Assembly (NCBI GenBank): GCA_020630695.1
Contig: JAHDIS010000019.1
Location: 1-59,621 of the forward strand
Source: Paracoccaceae bacterium
Lineage (GTDB): Bacteria; Pseudomonadota; Alphaproteobacteria; Rhodobacterales; Rhodobacteraceae
Direction of reading: 5' to 3'
Length of the DNA: 59,621 bases
Below the pieces are notes generated by a model, which did not search any database, was not told the DNA's origin, and saw only the letters and a list, made by a program, of their open reading frames with translations. Shown in pieces: positions 36,904 through 46,176 of this stretch. A program made the translations under genes and the position numbers. Each line of letters opens with the position of its first letter. Within the stretch, counting starts at the first letter, position 1.

Positions 36904-37365
36904 ATGCGCAGCAAATGGGCAAAATCGAAAGCGGTGATCCTGTGCGCTGTCGTATTGGCCACGGCTGGCTGTACGGCCCAGTACCGCACACACGGTTGGA
37001 TGCCGCCCGAGGAAGATCTGCAACAGATCGTGCCGGGCGTCGACACCAAGGCCTCGGTCGAGGATCTCGTAGGTGTGCCGACAACGTCCGGTGTTCTGAA
37101 CGATGGCGGTTACTACTATATCGAATCTGATGTGCGGACCTTTGCTTGGCAGCGCCCGCAGGTTATCGACCGCCGCGTTCTTGCGATCACCTTTGACAGT
37201 ACCGACGTTGTAGACAACATCGTCAGCTATGGTCTCGAAGACGGGCGCGTTGTGCAACTGAACCGCCGTGTGACGCGATCGGGCGACGGAGACATCGGTT
37301 TCATTCGCAAACTCTTTGGCAATATCGGTGGCCTGTCAGCAGCAGAGCTGCTCGGCAACAACTGA
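36904..37365 (+). CDS. bamE: Outer-membrane assembly lipoprotein BamE (SmpA/OmlA)
   Basis: A small lipoprotein of the BAM complex that inserts beta-barrel proteins. I prefer the ATG at 36904 (MRSKWAK) with AGAGG seven bases upstream; another in-frame ATG lies at 36880. The lipobox TAGC gives a lipidated Cys near residue 23. The BamE fold follows (VPGVDTKASVEDLVGVPTTS and the YYYIES strand). Length is 153. The OlsB-like gene begins ten bases after its stop. Confidence 0.9.
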   Translation: MRSKWAKSKAVILCAVVLATAGCTAQYRTHGWMPPEEDLQQIVPGVDTKASVEDLVGVPTTSGVLNDGGYYYIESDVRTFAWQRPQVIDRRVLAITFDSTDVVDNIVSYGLEDGRVVQLNRRVTRSGDGDIGFIRKLFGNIGGLSAAELLGNN

Positions 37366-37374
37366 GCCGAAGGC

Positions 37375-38163
37375 ATGGCGCTGTCGCATAAAGTCGGCAG
37401 TTTCGTGGAACCGTTCAGCCCCCGTGCGCGCCTGCCGAACCTGCCCGCTATCAAAGGCCAGTACCGCGTGCGACTGGCGGAAGGATCCTCTGATCTGGTC
37501 CGTTCACAGAAGTTGCGTGGGCTGTCGTTTCACGGAAATGCCGCTGATCCGGACATGGACCCGTTTGATCTGGTCAGTGATCATCTGCTCGTGGAAACCA
37601 TTGATTGCGGCGCGCTGGTTGCCGCCTGCCGTCTGAGTTTTGCCGAGTCTGGCGCGATACAGAATGGCTATTCCGGCCAGTTCTACAATCTCGAAAGGCT
37701 GGCAAACGCCGCTTGCCCGGGCGTTGAGCTTGGGCGGTTTTGTCTGCATCCGGAATTTCGGGACCCCGATATCCTGCGTTTGGTCTGGGCCGCTATTGCG
37801 GCCTATGTCGATTCTCATGGCGCACGGATCCTGTTCGGTTGCAGCAGCTTTGAGGGCACAGACCCTGCTGTTTATGAGGCGGCTTTTGCGTTGTTGCGTC
37901 AGCGCCACCTTGCGCCGCCTGCTATGCGGCCAGAGCAGCGGGGCATACCAGTGGTCGAATTTCCACATCAGGCGCCCCATGACCCGGGTCAGGCCTTGCA
38001 GCACCTGCCACCGTTGCTGCGCACGTATCTGTCGATGGGCGGGTGGGTCAGCGATCATGCCGTTGTGGATCCCGAGATGAACACCATCCACGTCTTTACC
38101 GGGGTCGAAGTTGCGGCGATTCCCCCCGCGCGTAAACGAATCCTGCGCTCAATTCTGAACTGA
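37375..38163 (+). CDS. olsB: L-ornithine N-acyltransferase, OlsB-like GNAT
   Basis: OlsB adds a 3-hydroxyacyl group from ACP to ornithine, the first step of ornithine-lipid synthesis. The 262-residue chain has the OlsB pattern YRVRLAEGSSDLVRSQKLRG near 30 and ELGRFCLHPEFRDP near 117. The partner O-acyltransferase gene olsA is not adjacent; an HDAC-like gene follows. Ornithine lipids are common in roseobacters, so olsA is probably elsewhere. Confidence 0.85.
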   Translation: MALSHKVGSFVEPFSPRARLPNLPAIKGQYRVRLAEGSSDLVRSQKLRGLSFHGNAADPDMDPFDLVSDHLLVETIDCGALVAACRLSFAESGAIQNGYSGQFYNLERLANAACPGVELGRFCLHPEFRDPDILRLVWAAIAAYVDSHGARILFGCSSFEGTDPAVYEAAFALLRQRHLAPPAMRPEQRGIPVVEFPHQAPHDPGQALQHLPPLLRTYLSMGGWVSDHAVVDPEMNTIHVFTGVEVAAIPPARKRILRSILN

Positions 38164-38211
38164 GGGGCATCACGCCCTTGGCCCTGCCGTCTTTGGTGTT
38201 ACCTAGGCCCT

Positions 38212-39321
38212 ATGCAGGACGCCTTGTTCATAGGATCTCAAATCTATCGCGGATCGCGCTATGGCGCCAAGCATCCCTTGTCGATCGAACGCGTTCCGGC
38301 CGTCATTGATCTGTGCCGTGCGCTGGGTTGGTTGCCGGGTGCGCGATATCGCACTTCGCCGCGTGCAAAACCCGCTGCACTGCATGGTTTCCACTCTGAG
38401 CGGTACATCACGGCGCTGATGGAGGCCGAAGCCCGGCAAAAGGTTAGTGAAGAGACCCGCAGCGCCCATGGTCTGGGCACGCTTTCGAACCCTGTGTTTC
38501 CCGAAATGTACAGACGCCCGGCCACAGCGGTTGGGGGCGGATTGCTGGCCGCTGAATTGGTGGCCTGGGGCGGAGTGGTGTTCAATCCAGGGGGTGGCAC
38601 CCACCACGGATTGCCGGATCAGGCCGCCGGTTTTTGCTATCTAAACGAGCCGGTCATCACCATAAGGCGCCTTCTGGAGATGGGGATCGAGCGTGTCGCC
38701 TATGTGGACATCGACGCACATCATTGTGACGGGGTGGCGTTGGGTTTTCACGGCTCGCAACAGGTGCGCATGATTTCGGTGCATGAGGACAACCGCTGGC
38801 CCTTTACTGGCGCGCTGCAGGACGATGCGGGGGGGGCAGGGTTCAACCTGCCAGTGCCACGCGGGTTCAACGATGATGAATTTGCCTTTGTGCTGAACGA
38901 AATGATTGTGCCGGCGGTCGCGCAATTCAAACCCGGTGCCGTTTTCCTGCAATGCGGGGCTGATGCCCTTTTGGAAGACCCGTTATCCCGGCTGGCCTTG
39001 TCCAACAATTCGCATCGCCTTGCGTTGCGTGCGCTGCGCCCGCTTAGCCCGCGCCTGATTGTTTCAGGCGGCGGTGGCTACAATCCCTGGTCAGTCGCCC
39101 GCTGCTGGGCGGGGCTTTGGGCCGAAATATCCGGCCAGAGCATTCCCCAACGGTTGCCCGCCCATGCGCAGCAGATTCTGCAAGGACTGACATGGCACCG
39201 CAAGGCGCAACCCGGTCCTGACCTGATCGCTCAGCTGAGCGATCCATATCGGGGCGGCGAAATCAGAAGCGAAATCCGTGCCGGGGTGGCCGTTTTGCAG
39301 CGTCGCTTGCAGGCGTCCTGA
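38212..39321 (+). CDS. Histone-deacetylase-family (AcuC/APAH-like) deacetylase
   Basis: This 369-residue zinc deacetylase has the arginase/deacetylase fold. Active-site elements are GGTHHGLPDQAAG, VDIDAHHCDGVA (metal Asp/His), QCGADALLEDPLS and SGGGGYNP. Family members remove acetyl groups from polyamines, acetoin-pathway proteins or other amides; which applies here is not clear. It is 48 bases after olsB on the same strand, so cotranscription is possible. Confidence 0.88.
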   Translation: MQDALFIGSQIYRGSRYGAKHPLSIERVPAVIDLCRALGWLPGARYRTSPRAKPAALHGFHSERYITALMEAEARQKVSEETRSAHGLGTLSNPVFPEMYRRPATAVGGGLLAAELVAWGGVVFNPGGGTHHGLPDQAAGFCYLNEPVITIRRLLEMGIERVAYVDIDAHHCDGVALGFHGSQQVRMISVHEDNRWPFTGALQDDAGGAGFNLPVPRGFNDDEFAFVLNEMIVPAVAQFKPGAVFLQCGADALLEDPLSRLALSNNSHRLALRALRPLSPRLIVSGGGGYNPWSVARCWAGLWAEISGQSIPQRLPAHAQQILQGLTWHRKAQPGPDLIAQLSDPYRGGEIRSEIRAGVAVLQRRLQAS

Positions 39322-39377
39322 GCGCAGGGGCAATGCGTATTCAGGGGACCAATTGGGACTGGCGATGTCAGGGCGAT

Positions 39378-39451
39378 TGGAGCGGGTAACGGGAATCGAA
39401 CCCGTAACTTAAGCTTGGGAAGCTCGCGTGATACCTTTTCACCATACCCGC
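39378..39451 (-). tRNA. tRNA-Gly (anticodon CCC)
   Basis: A 74-nt cloverleaf with encoded CCA. The acceptor stem is GCGGGTA/TACCCGC, the D stem GTGA/TCAC, the anticodon loop TTCCCAA and the T-arm ACGGG-TTCGATT-CCCGT. The outermost anticodon-stem pair is C27 against A43, a mismatch; the rest pairs, with one G-T. It is otherwise normal and probably functional. Confidence 0.95.
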
Positions 39452-39488
39452 ACGCAGGCGCTTGGGATACTTGGGCCTCTGGCCATCG

Positions 39489-40316
39489 TCAAGACGGCGC
39501 GCGTTCGGCCCATCCGGCAAATATCTTTTCCAGCGCAACAACCACGTAGTAAAGCGCAATGCCCAGTATCGCGAGCGCGATCAGCACGGCAAACATCAGC
39601 GGATAATCCGAGTTGGTTTTGCCGGAATCAAACAGAGCGCCCAGTCCGCGCCCATGCGGCGAGACGATTTCCATCAGGTTCGTTCCGATAAAGGCCAGCG
39701 TGACCGCGACTTTGAGCGCACCAAAGAACTCGGGCAGCGTTTTCGGCAGCGCGATTTTCCAGAAAATGGTGGTTTGCGACGCGCCCAGTGCCCGCAGGAT
39801 GTCGCGGTATTCAGGCTCCAGCGTCGACAGACCGATCGAAATCGAAACAGCAATCGGGAAAAACGAGATCAGAAAGGCGATCAGGACAGTGTTGAAGTCA
39901 TGCTGGCCCACAAAGAGCAGGGCAACAATCGGAACCAGCGTGGCTTTGGGAATCGCGTTGAAACCCACCAGAAGCGGATAAAGCGCATCGCGCATGGTGC
40001 GCGAAAACCCCATGATCATGCCGATGATCACACCGACAACCACCGCCAGCAAAAGCCCGACGACCGTGCGCCACAGAGTTTGCCAACCCATGACGAGAAA
40101 CAGTTCCCAATAGCGCGAATAGGCTGGCGGCAGATCAGAAGGCGAAGCCATGATGTAGTTGGGCCATTCGTTGAACCAGACCAATCCTTCCCAGAACAGC
40201 AAAAACACAATGATCGCCGCAATGGGGGCAAGAACTGCGCGCGATGTCAGTCGTTGCACAAACGAGGTGCCGCTGGGGGCAGCGGGTGTCGGGGCGGGGT
40301 CGGGTACATAGGCCAT
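39489..40316 (-). CDS. ABC transporter permease, NitT/TauT type
   Basis: A 275-residue inner-membrane permease with about six helices and the EAA loop (GASQTTIFWKIALPKTLPEF). The family imports nitrate, sulfonates, taurine or pyrimidine-type compounds. It is the third gene of binding protein, ATPase, permease; 18 bases separate it from the ATPase gene. Confidence 0.92.
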   Translation of the reverse strand: MAYVPDPAPTPAAPSGTSFVQRLTSRAVLAPIAAIIVFLLFWEGLVWFNEWPNYIMASPSDLPPAYSRYWELFLVMGWQTLWRTVVGLLLAVVVGVIIGMIMGFSRTMRDALYPLLVGFNAIPKATLVPIVALLFVGQHDFNTVLIAFLISFFPIAVSISIGLSTLEPEYRDILRALGASQTTIFWKIALPKTLPEFFGALKVAVTLAFIGTNLMEIVSPHGRGLGALFDSGKTNSDYPLMFAVLIALAILGIALYYVVVALEKIFAGWAERAPS

Positions 40317-40334
40317 GGTATGCTCGTTCTATCG

Positions 40335-41132
40335 TTACTGTGCGGCCTGTGCATCTTCGGCACGGCCTTGCGCGATCTTGATCTGATCGCGAAGGACATG
40401 GAGCATCTCGACCGCTTCTTGTTCGTATAGAACGTCCAGATCGGTGCGTCCGTTCATCGAAGTATCCATAGTATGCTGGACCCGGGCCGGGCGGTCCGAC
40501 AGCACAATGGTCTGATCGGCCAGATAGATGGATTCGCGCAGATCATGCGTGATCAGCATGCAGGTGAACGGCTCTTCGGCGCGCAGGCGGTGCATGGTTT
40601 GCCACAGGTCTTCGCGGGTGAAGGCGTCCAGAGCACCAAAGGGTTCATCCATGATCAGAATATCGGGTTTGTGTGCAATTGCCCGGCAGAGCGAGGCGCG
40701 CTGGCGCATACCGCCAGAAAGCTCTGATGGGCGTTTCGTCTCAAAGCCTTCCAGGCCTACGAGCGAGAGTAGTTCGCGGGCGCGGTCCTCTTTCTGGGAC
40801 CGTGTCAGTTTGTTCGGCACGATCTCAAGCGGCAGGATGACATTGTCGAGAATTGTGCGCCATTCCAGCAAGACCGGGTTCTGAAAGGCCATGCCAACAG
40901 TCGATCGGGGGCCTTTGACCGCTCTGCCATCCAGCAAGACCTTGCCCTGATCCGGGATCAGCAATCCGGCCACCAGTTTGGTCAAAGTGGATTTGCCGCA
41001 ACCGGATGGCCCGACCACCGCGCAAAAGGAGGCGGAGGGAACGATAAAGTCCAGGTTGTCCAGAACAGGCAATTTTCCAGACGCCGTGTCATAGGCGTGA
41101 GTGACGCCGGAAATCTCGATGGTTTGTGTCAT
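40335..41132 (-). CDS. ABC transporter ATP-binding protein, NitT/TauT type
   Basis: A 265-residue ATPase with Walker A GPSGCGKST (about 41-49), a Q-loop in the GMAFQNPVLLEW segment, signature LSGGMRQRASL, Walker B ILIMDEPFGALD and an H-loop near LLITHD-type MLITHD. It energises the adjacent permease. It lies 64 bases after the binding-protein gene. Confidence 0.94.
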   Translation of the reverse strand: MTQTIEISGVTHAYDTASGKLPVLDNLDFIVPSASFCAVVGPSGCGKSTLTKLVAGLLIPDQGKVLLDGRAVKGPRSTVGMAFQNPVLLEWRTILDNVILPLEIVPNKLTRSQKEDRARELLSLVGLEGFETKRPSELSGGMRQRASLCRAIAHKPDILIMDEPFGALDAFTREDLWQTMHRLRAEEPFTCMLITHDLRESIYLADQTIVLSDRPARVQHTMDTSMNGRTDLDVLYEQEAVEMLHVLRDQIKIAQGRAEDAQAAQ

Positions 41133-41196
41133 TGGGGTACGCTTTCACGCGTGGGCCGCCTTGGCAAGCGGCCCACGCAATCGTTTCAGGAATTGG

Positions 41197-42201
41197 TTAC
41201 TTCAGCATCCGCGCGTCGGCAGAGGGTAGGTAGGCGTCTGTGAAGTACAGGCTGACATCCGGTTCATTCTGGAACTCGTAAGTCAGTTTGATTTGCTCGA
41301 TGGCATTGGCCATACGATCAGCGTCCACGCCGCCCATACCATTGGTCATGGCATAGTCGGTGGCCACGTTCGCGTCGATTGCCAGCTGCAAACGGCGGGT
41401 TTCCAGGGCCGCGTCAGCCGCCGGATTCCGTTCGATCAGCGATGGGATGGCCGCAGCGGGATCTGCGATTGCGTCGGCCCAGCCTTTGGCGACAGCGCCG
41501 AGGAAACCGGTCAGTAGTTCGCCGTTTTCAGCGGCCCAATCAGTGTTTGCGATGATGGCGTTGCCATAAAGATCAACGCCATAGTCCGCCATCAGGATGG
41601 TCGAGATGTCGTCTTCCTCTACGCCCAGACGAACAAGGTTCAGGTAGGATGAGAAGGAAAACCCGGTGACCGCAGCAACTTCGCCCTGCGCCAGCATAGG
41701 CTCGCGTGTTGGGAAGCCAACCGGCTCAACGGTGATTGCGGCGGTGTCGAGATCATTGGCTGCGGCAAAGATCGGGAACTGTGCCCATGCACCATCCGGG
41801 GGCGGAGCACCCAGAACGCGTCCTTCGAGATCCTTGGGCGCTTCGACACCCAGAGACTTGCGTCCGACAATCGCAAACGGCGGCTTGTCATAGACCATCA
41901 TCACGGCTGTGACTGGCGCGCCGGGGTTCTGATCGAGGAACTTTACCAACGAGTTGATGTCGGCAAACCCAACCGGAAATGCACCGGTTGCCACTTTTGG
42001 GATGGCGTCGAGTGAGCCCTGACCTGCTGTGATCTCAACGGACAGATCGGCTTCGCCGAAATACCCTTTGTCGATTGCGACAAAGTAAGGCGCGGCGGGG
42101 CCTTCGAATTTCCAGTCCAGCGCGAAAGGCACGGCCGTTTCGGCCTGAGCGAAGCTGGCTGCGCCCACCAGTGTGGCCGCGATAAAGGTCTGTCGGAACA
42201 T
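41197..42201 (-). CDS. ABC transporter substrate-binding protein, NitT/TauT (SsuA/THI5-like)
   Basis: A 334-residue periplasmic binding protein. The signal peptide ends SFAQA near residue 20. FALDWKFEGPAAPYFVAIDK is the THI5/SsuA-type opening seen in pyrimidine-precursor and sulfonate binders. The ligand is not identifiable by eye; the W-x-x-E-G-P opening leans toward the hydroxymethylpyrimidine/riboflavin-like branch but this is weak. The Shine-Dalgarno AAGGAGG is unusually strong. A hairpin terminator separates it from the ASKHA gene upstream, so it probably has its own promoter. Confidence 0.88.
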   Translation of the reverse strand: MFRQTFIAATLVGAASFAQAETAVPFALDWKFEGPAAPYFVAIDKGYFGEADLSVEITAGQGSLDAIPKVATGAFPVGFADINSLVKFLDQNPGAPVTAVMMVYDKPPFAIVGRKSLGVEAPKDLEGRVLGAPPPDGAWAQFPIFAAANDLDTAAITVEPVGFPTREPMLAQGEVAAVTGFSFSSYLNLVRLGVEEDDISTILMADYGVDLYGNAIIANTDWAAENGELLTGFLGAVAKGWADAIADPAAAIPSLIERNPAADAALETRRLQLAIDANVATDYAMTNGMGGVDADRMANAIEQIKLTYEFQNEPDVSLYFTDAYLPSADARMLK

Positions 42202-42278
42202 GATTCCTCCTTGAGTGATTGTTGGACTTCGCCGCGCATTGCGCCCGCGTCAGATCACAAAGGCAAGAATATTTGCCG

Positions 42279-42303
42279 AAAAAATGGACAAATGCCGTTT
42301 GTC
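42279..42303 (-). terminator. Intrinsic terminator after the ASKHA gene
   Basis: GACAAA pairs with TTTGTC around a five-base loop and is followed on the minus strand by CATTTTTT. It lies about 40 bases past the ASKHA stop, in the 139-base gap before the binding-protein gene. Confidence 0.6.
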
Positions 42304-42340
42304 GCATGAAAATCGGGCGTTCACACGCGTTTCGGTTGTG

Positions 42341-44383
42341 CTATGCGCGCCGTCTTCTCCTGCGGCCGCCAGAATCGCCACCGCTGCCGGTGTTGAAGCT
42401 GACGTTGGGCAGGGTCACGATCTTGGACAACTCGGGGAAAGGATCGGTTTTGTGCGGAATGGCATTTGCCGCCACAAAGTGTTCCTGGAACCGCGGCTCA
42501 ATGGCCGTTTCGACCTTTGTGATCTGCCGAACCGTTCCTTCGATTTCGCGGCGTGCCGCCAGATTGCACAGCGCGATGCGCGCACCGGTGCCTGCGGCAT
42601 TGCCGGCGCTGGTGACCTTTTCCAGTGGCACGTCCGGGATCATGCCCAGCACCATGGCGTGTTTGGCACTGATATGCGCGCCGAAAGCCCCGGCCAGCAC
42701 CACGCGGTCGACTTTCTCAACGTTCATTTCGTCCATCAACAGGCGCGCACCGGCATAGAGCGCGGATTTGGCAAGCTGGATCGCCCGAATATCGCCCTGT
42801 GTCACCGTGATCCGGGGGCCGCCGGTGTCGCTGGCATCGTGGATCAAATAGGCATGCGTCCGCCCCTCGGGAACGCAGCGGGCTGTCCCGGCCGCTTCGG
42901 CCGAGCCAATCAGTCCGGAATCGTCCATCAATCCGGCGATGCGCATCTCTGCGACCGCTTCGATGATGCCGGAGCCGCAAATACCGGTGATGCCTGTCTG
43001 TGCCGTGGCTTGCCAAAACCCGTCTTCGTCCGACCACTTGTCACAACCAATGACACGAAAACGCGGTTCCTTGGTTTCGGGATCGATGCGGATGGCTTCG
43101 ATGGCGCCGGGGGCGGCCCGCTGGCCTGAACTGATTTGCGCGCCTTCAAATGCAGGGCCGGTTGGCGAAGAACAGGCTAGAACGCGGCTGGTGTCGCCCA
43201 GCAGAATTTCGGCGTTTGTCCCTACATCGACCACAAGAACCAGATCTTCGCTTTTGCCGGGTTGCTCAGACAGGGCGACGGCGGCTGCGTCGGCTCCGAC
43301 ATGGCCGGCGATGCAGGGCAGAATATAAATCTGAGAGGCCGAGGGCAGGGCGGTGATTTCCAGATCCGCGGCCCGCAGGTGAAGCGGCTCAGATGTGGCC
43401 AGTGCAAAGGGTGCCTGCCCCAATTCCACCGGGTCAATGCCGATCAGCAAGTGGTGCATCACGGGGTTGCAGACGAACACGGTCTCAAGGATCAGCGCCG
43501 GGTCAATGCCCGCTTCGGCCGAGATATCCTGCACCAGAGCATCAATGGCCAGCCTGACCGCACGGGTCATTTCGCCGTCGCCGCCGGGGTTCATCATTGC
43601 ATAGGATACACGGCTCATGAGGTCTTCGCCGAACCGGATTTGTGGGTTCATGATGCCAGAGGAGGCCACAACAGCGCCGGTGTCCAGATTGGTCAGGTGT
43701 GCAGCAACCGTTGTAGAGCCGAGATCAATCGCGAGGCCAAACAAGCTGTCTTCGTGCAAACCGGGCCAAGCAGCGATGATCTGCGGTGTTGTTTCGGCGC
43801 TGTGTTTGTTCAGCGCGACCGTGATTTTCCATGCGCCCTTGCGCAGCACGGTTTGCAGCGTGCCCAGCACGGAAAAGTCCATTGTTACTGCAGGAATGTC
43901 CCATTGGGCAGCCAAGGCGCGGGTCACGCGTTCCAAGTCGCCTGTGGGCTCGTGCATATCCGGCTCTTCGACTTCGATGTAGTAAAGCCGGGTTGCAGGA
44001 TCCATTTCGATCACGCGGGTGCTGGCGGCCTTGCGGACCACCTGCCGGTGGACCTGACTTTCGGCGGGAACGTCGATCACAACGTCCCCCTGAACCAAGG
44101 CCTGACAGCCGAGTCGGCGGCCTTCTTTCAGGCCGCGTTTCTGGTCATAGCGTTCTTCGACGGCGTTCCATTCCGACAGCGCACCCTCGGCGACCGTCAC
44201 GCCATGCTTGGAGAATTCGCCATAGCCGGGCGTGATCTGACATTTGGAACAGATGCCACGTCCGCCGCACACGGAATCCAGATCCACACCCAACTGACGG
44301 GCCGCTGTCAGAACTGGCGTTCCTACAGGAAAACGCCCGCGTTTACCGGACGGGGTGAAGACGACCAATGGGTCTTGGGTCAT
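42341..44383 (-). CDS. ASKHA-domain ferredoxin-like protein (RACo/RamA-like corrinoid activator)
   Basis: This 680-residue protein resembles the ATP-dependent reductive activators of corrinoid methyltransferase proteins. A plant-type [2Fe-2S] domain lies at the N-terminus with C39, C45, C48 and C93 (CGGRGICSKC and GCQAL). A linker follows, then an actin-like ATPase (DUF4445 region) with phosphate loops AIDLGSTTVAAHL near 218 and VVDVGTNAEILL near 386. The C-terminus ends in Gly/Ser and six Arg. Such proteins re-reduce Co(II) corrinoids. No corrinoid protein or methyltransferase gene is in this window, so its partner must lie elsewhere. Confidence 0.85.
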   Translation of the reverse strand: MTQDPLVVFTPSGKRGRFPVGTPVLTAARQLGVDLDSVCGGRGICSKCQITPGYGEFSKHGVTVAEGALSEWNAVEERYDQKRGLKEGRRLGCQALVQGDVVIDVPAESQVHRQVVRKAASTRVIEMDPATRLYYIEVEEPDMHEPTGDLERVTRALAAQWDIPAVTMDFSVLGTLQTVLRKGAWKITVALNKHSAETTPQIIAAWPGLHEDSLFGLAIDLGSTTVAAHLTNLDTGAVVASSGIMNPQIRFGEDLMSRVSYAMMNPGGDGEMTRAVRLAIDALVQDISAEAGIDPALILETVFVCNPVMHHLLIGIDPVELGQAPFALATSEPLHLRAADLEITALPSASQIYILPCIAGHVGADAAAVALSEQPGKSEDLVLVVDVGTNAEILLGDTSRVLACSSPTGPAFEGAQISSGQRAAPGAIEAIRIDPETKEPRFRVIGCDKWSDEDGFWQATAQTGITGICGSGIIEAVAEMRIAGLMDDSGLIGSAEAAGTARCVPEGRTHAYLIHDASDTGGPRITVTQGDIRAIQLAKSALYAGARLLMDEMNVEKVDRVVLAGAFGAHISAKHAMVLGMIPDVPLEKVTSAGNAAGTGARIALCNLAARREIEGTVRQITKVETAIEPRFQEHFVAANAIPHKTDPFPELSKIVTLPNVSFNTGSGGDSGGRRRRRRA

Positions 44384-44529
44384 GGTTTGATCCTATGTGC
44401 AGCGCAGCGCTTTTTCGGCACAATAGACTGCGAAACGCAAAGGGAAAGCCGGGTCGCGACATAGCGCAGTGGATTGGCGTCATACGCGCGCTGAAATTCC
44501 CGTTGGTTTTGGGGAAGACCCGGCCCGGA

Positions 44530-44853
44530 TCAGATCGAAAACGAGGTGCCGCAACCGCAGGACGACGTGGCATTGGGGTTTTCGATGACAAATCGCGCGC
44601 CGATCAGCTCATCGGAAAAATCGATCACCGCACCGGCCAGAAAGGGGAGGGAAACCGGATCGACCACGACCTTCTGACCGTCGCCTTCCAGCACCAGATC
44701 ATCCCCGGATGCGTCGTCGAGCTTGATCTCGTACTGAAAGCCCGAACACCCGCCGCCTTCGACCGCGACGCGCAGCGCTTTTCCATCTGCGCCAGCACCG
44801 ATTTCTGCGAGGCGCTCAAAGGCGCGGGGCGTGACTTTGGGGGGCAACTGCAT
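44530..44853 (-). CDS. erpA: Iron-sulfur cluster insertion protein ErpA (A-type carrier)
   Basis: A 107-residue HesB/IscA-family carrier that delivers Fe-S clusters to apo-enzymes. The three conserved cysteines are C36 (GGGCSGFQYE), C99 and C101 (SCGCGTSF). It is divergent from dgt. Plausible clients nearby are IspG and the indolepyruvate oxidoreductase, by inference only. Confidence 0.93.
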   Translation of the reverse strand: MQLPPKVTPRAFERLAEIGAGADGKALRVAVEGGGCSGFQYEIKLDDASGDDLVLEGDGQKVVVDPVSLPFLAGAVIDFSDELIGARFVIENPNATSSCGCGTSFSI

Positions 44854-44967
44854 GGGATCCTCGCCGGTTTATCTTGGCTTTCCCATGTAATATAAGCAGG
44901 CACAGGACAGGCCACAAGAACGCACGGCAATAACAATGAGTGCGCTTAGAAAAGAAGGACGGCGGGA

Positions 44968-46128
44968 ATGCGGGCAGATTTCGCATGCGACCCCAATGGC
45001 GCACGTGGGCGCATGGTCAGCGAAGAAGAGAGCGCGTTCCGCTCATGTTTCCAGCGTGACAGGGATCGGATCATTCATTCATCGGCGTTCCGAAGGCTGA
45101 AACACAAAACGCAGGTCTTTGTTGAACACGAGGGTGATTTCTATCGCACCCGCCTGACGCATTCGATCGAGGTCGCGCAGGTCGCCCGGACAATAGCCGG
45201 GGCTTTGGGCCTGAACACCGACCTGACCGAGGCCGTGGCACTGGCGCATGATCTGGGGCACACGCCCTTTGGCCATACCGGCGAAGACGCGTTGGATCTG
45301 CTGATGCAGCCCTACGGCGGCTTCGATCACAATGCGCAGACCATTCGGATCGTTACGAAACTGGAACGACACTACGCCGGATTTGATGGTCTGAACCTGA
45401 CGTGGGACACGCTAGAAGGCATCGCCAAGCACAATGGGCCGGTTCAGGGCGAAATTCCCTATGCGCTGGCTGAATACAACGCGGTTCATGATCTGGAACT
45501 GAACACCCATGCCAGCGCCGAGGCGCAGGTCGCGGCATTGTCTGATGACATCGCTTACAATAACCATGATCTGCACGACGGTTTGCGCGCCGGGTTGTTT
45601 ACCGAAGATCAGGTTGTGCAATTGCCCATCGTTGGATCAGCCTTTGCCGAAGTGGACCGCCAGCACCCGGGTCTTGAGCCATACCGGCGCCGCCACGAAG
45701 CCTTGCGGCGGGTGTTTGGTGCCATGGTCGCCGATGTCATCGACACCAGCCACGCGATGCTGAAGCAGTCCGGCGCAGGCAGTGCGCAGGATATCCGCGA
45801 TCTGGGACGTCCGGTGATCGCATTCTCCGACGGGATGTGGGCCGATCTGAAGGTGATCCGGGCTTTTCTGTTCGGAAATATGTACCGGGCGCCCAGCGTC
45901 ATGACCCAAAGAGCAAAGGTTACCAAGGCGCTCGAATTCCTGTTCCCGACCTACATGAGCAACCCTGATCTGTTGCCCAACCGTTGGCGGGCTGAAATCG
46001 AAGCGGCGGGCTCAGAGGCGGATCTGGCCCGACTGGTGGCGGACTATATCGCCGGGATGACAGATCGCTTTGCTTTGCAGGCTCATGCCAAGCTGACAGG
46101 CAGTGACATCCTGCACGACGGCAGTTGA
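44968..46128 (+). CDS. dgt: Deoxyguanosinetriphosphate triphosphohydrolase-like protein
   Basis: A 386-residue HD-domain enzyme that hydrolyses dNTPs to deoxynucleosides and triphosphate. Metal ligands come from RLTHSIEVAQVAR and AHDLGHTPFGH, followed by NAQT and LSDDIAYNNHD motifs. AAGGACGG precedes the ATG. It begins a mostly plus-strand block leading to argS and scpAB, an order common in Alphaproteobacteria, here interrupted by an SDR-like gene and an antiporter gene. Confidence 0.94.
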   Translation: MRADFACDPNGARGRMVSEEESAFRSCFQRDRDRIIHSSAFRRLKHKTQVFVEHEGDFYRTRLTHSIEVAQVARTIAGALGLNTDLTEAVALAHDLGHTPFGHTGEDALDLLMQPYGGFDHNAQTIRIVTKLERHYAGFDGLNLTWDTLEGIAKHNGPVQGEIPYALAEYNAVHDLELNTHASAEAQVAALSDDIAYNNHDLHDGLRAGLFTEDQVVQLPIVGSAFAEVDRQHPGLEPYRRRHEALRRVFGAMVADVIDTSHAMLKQSGAGSAQDIRDLGRPVIAFSDGMWADLKVIRAFLFGNMYRAPSVMTQRAKVTKALEFLFPTYMSNPDLLPNRWRAEIEAAGSEADLARLVADYIAGMTDRFALQAHAKLTGSDILHDGS

Positions 46129-46176
46129 CCCGCGCGTCGAAAGGCCTGATCTTGGCGGGGCTTTGCGTACAGCGAC

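Noticed and set aside
43262-44464. 400-codon plus-strand frame opposite the ASKHA gene
   Set aside because: Shadow frame; the minus strand has conserved Fe-S cysteines and ATPase loops.
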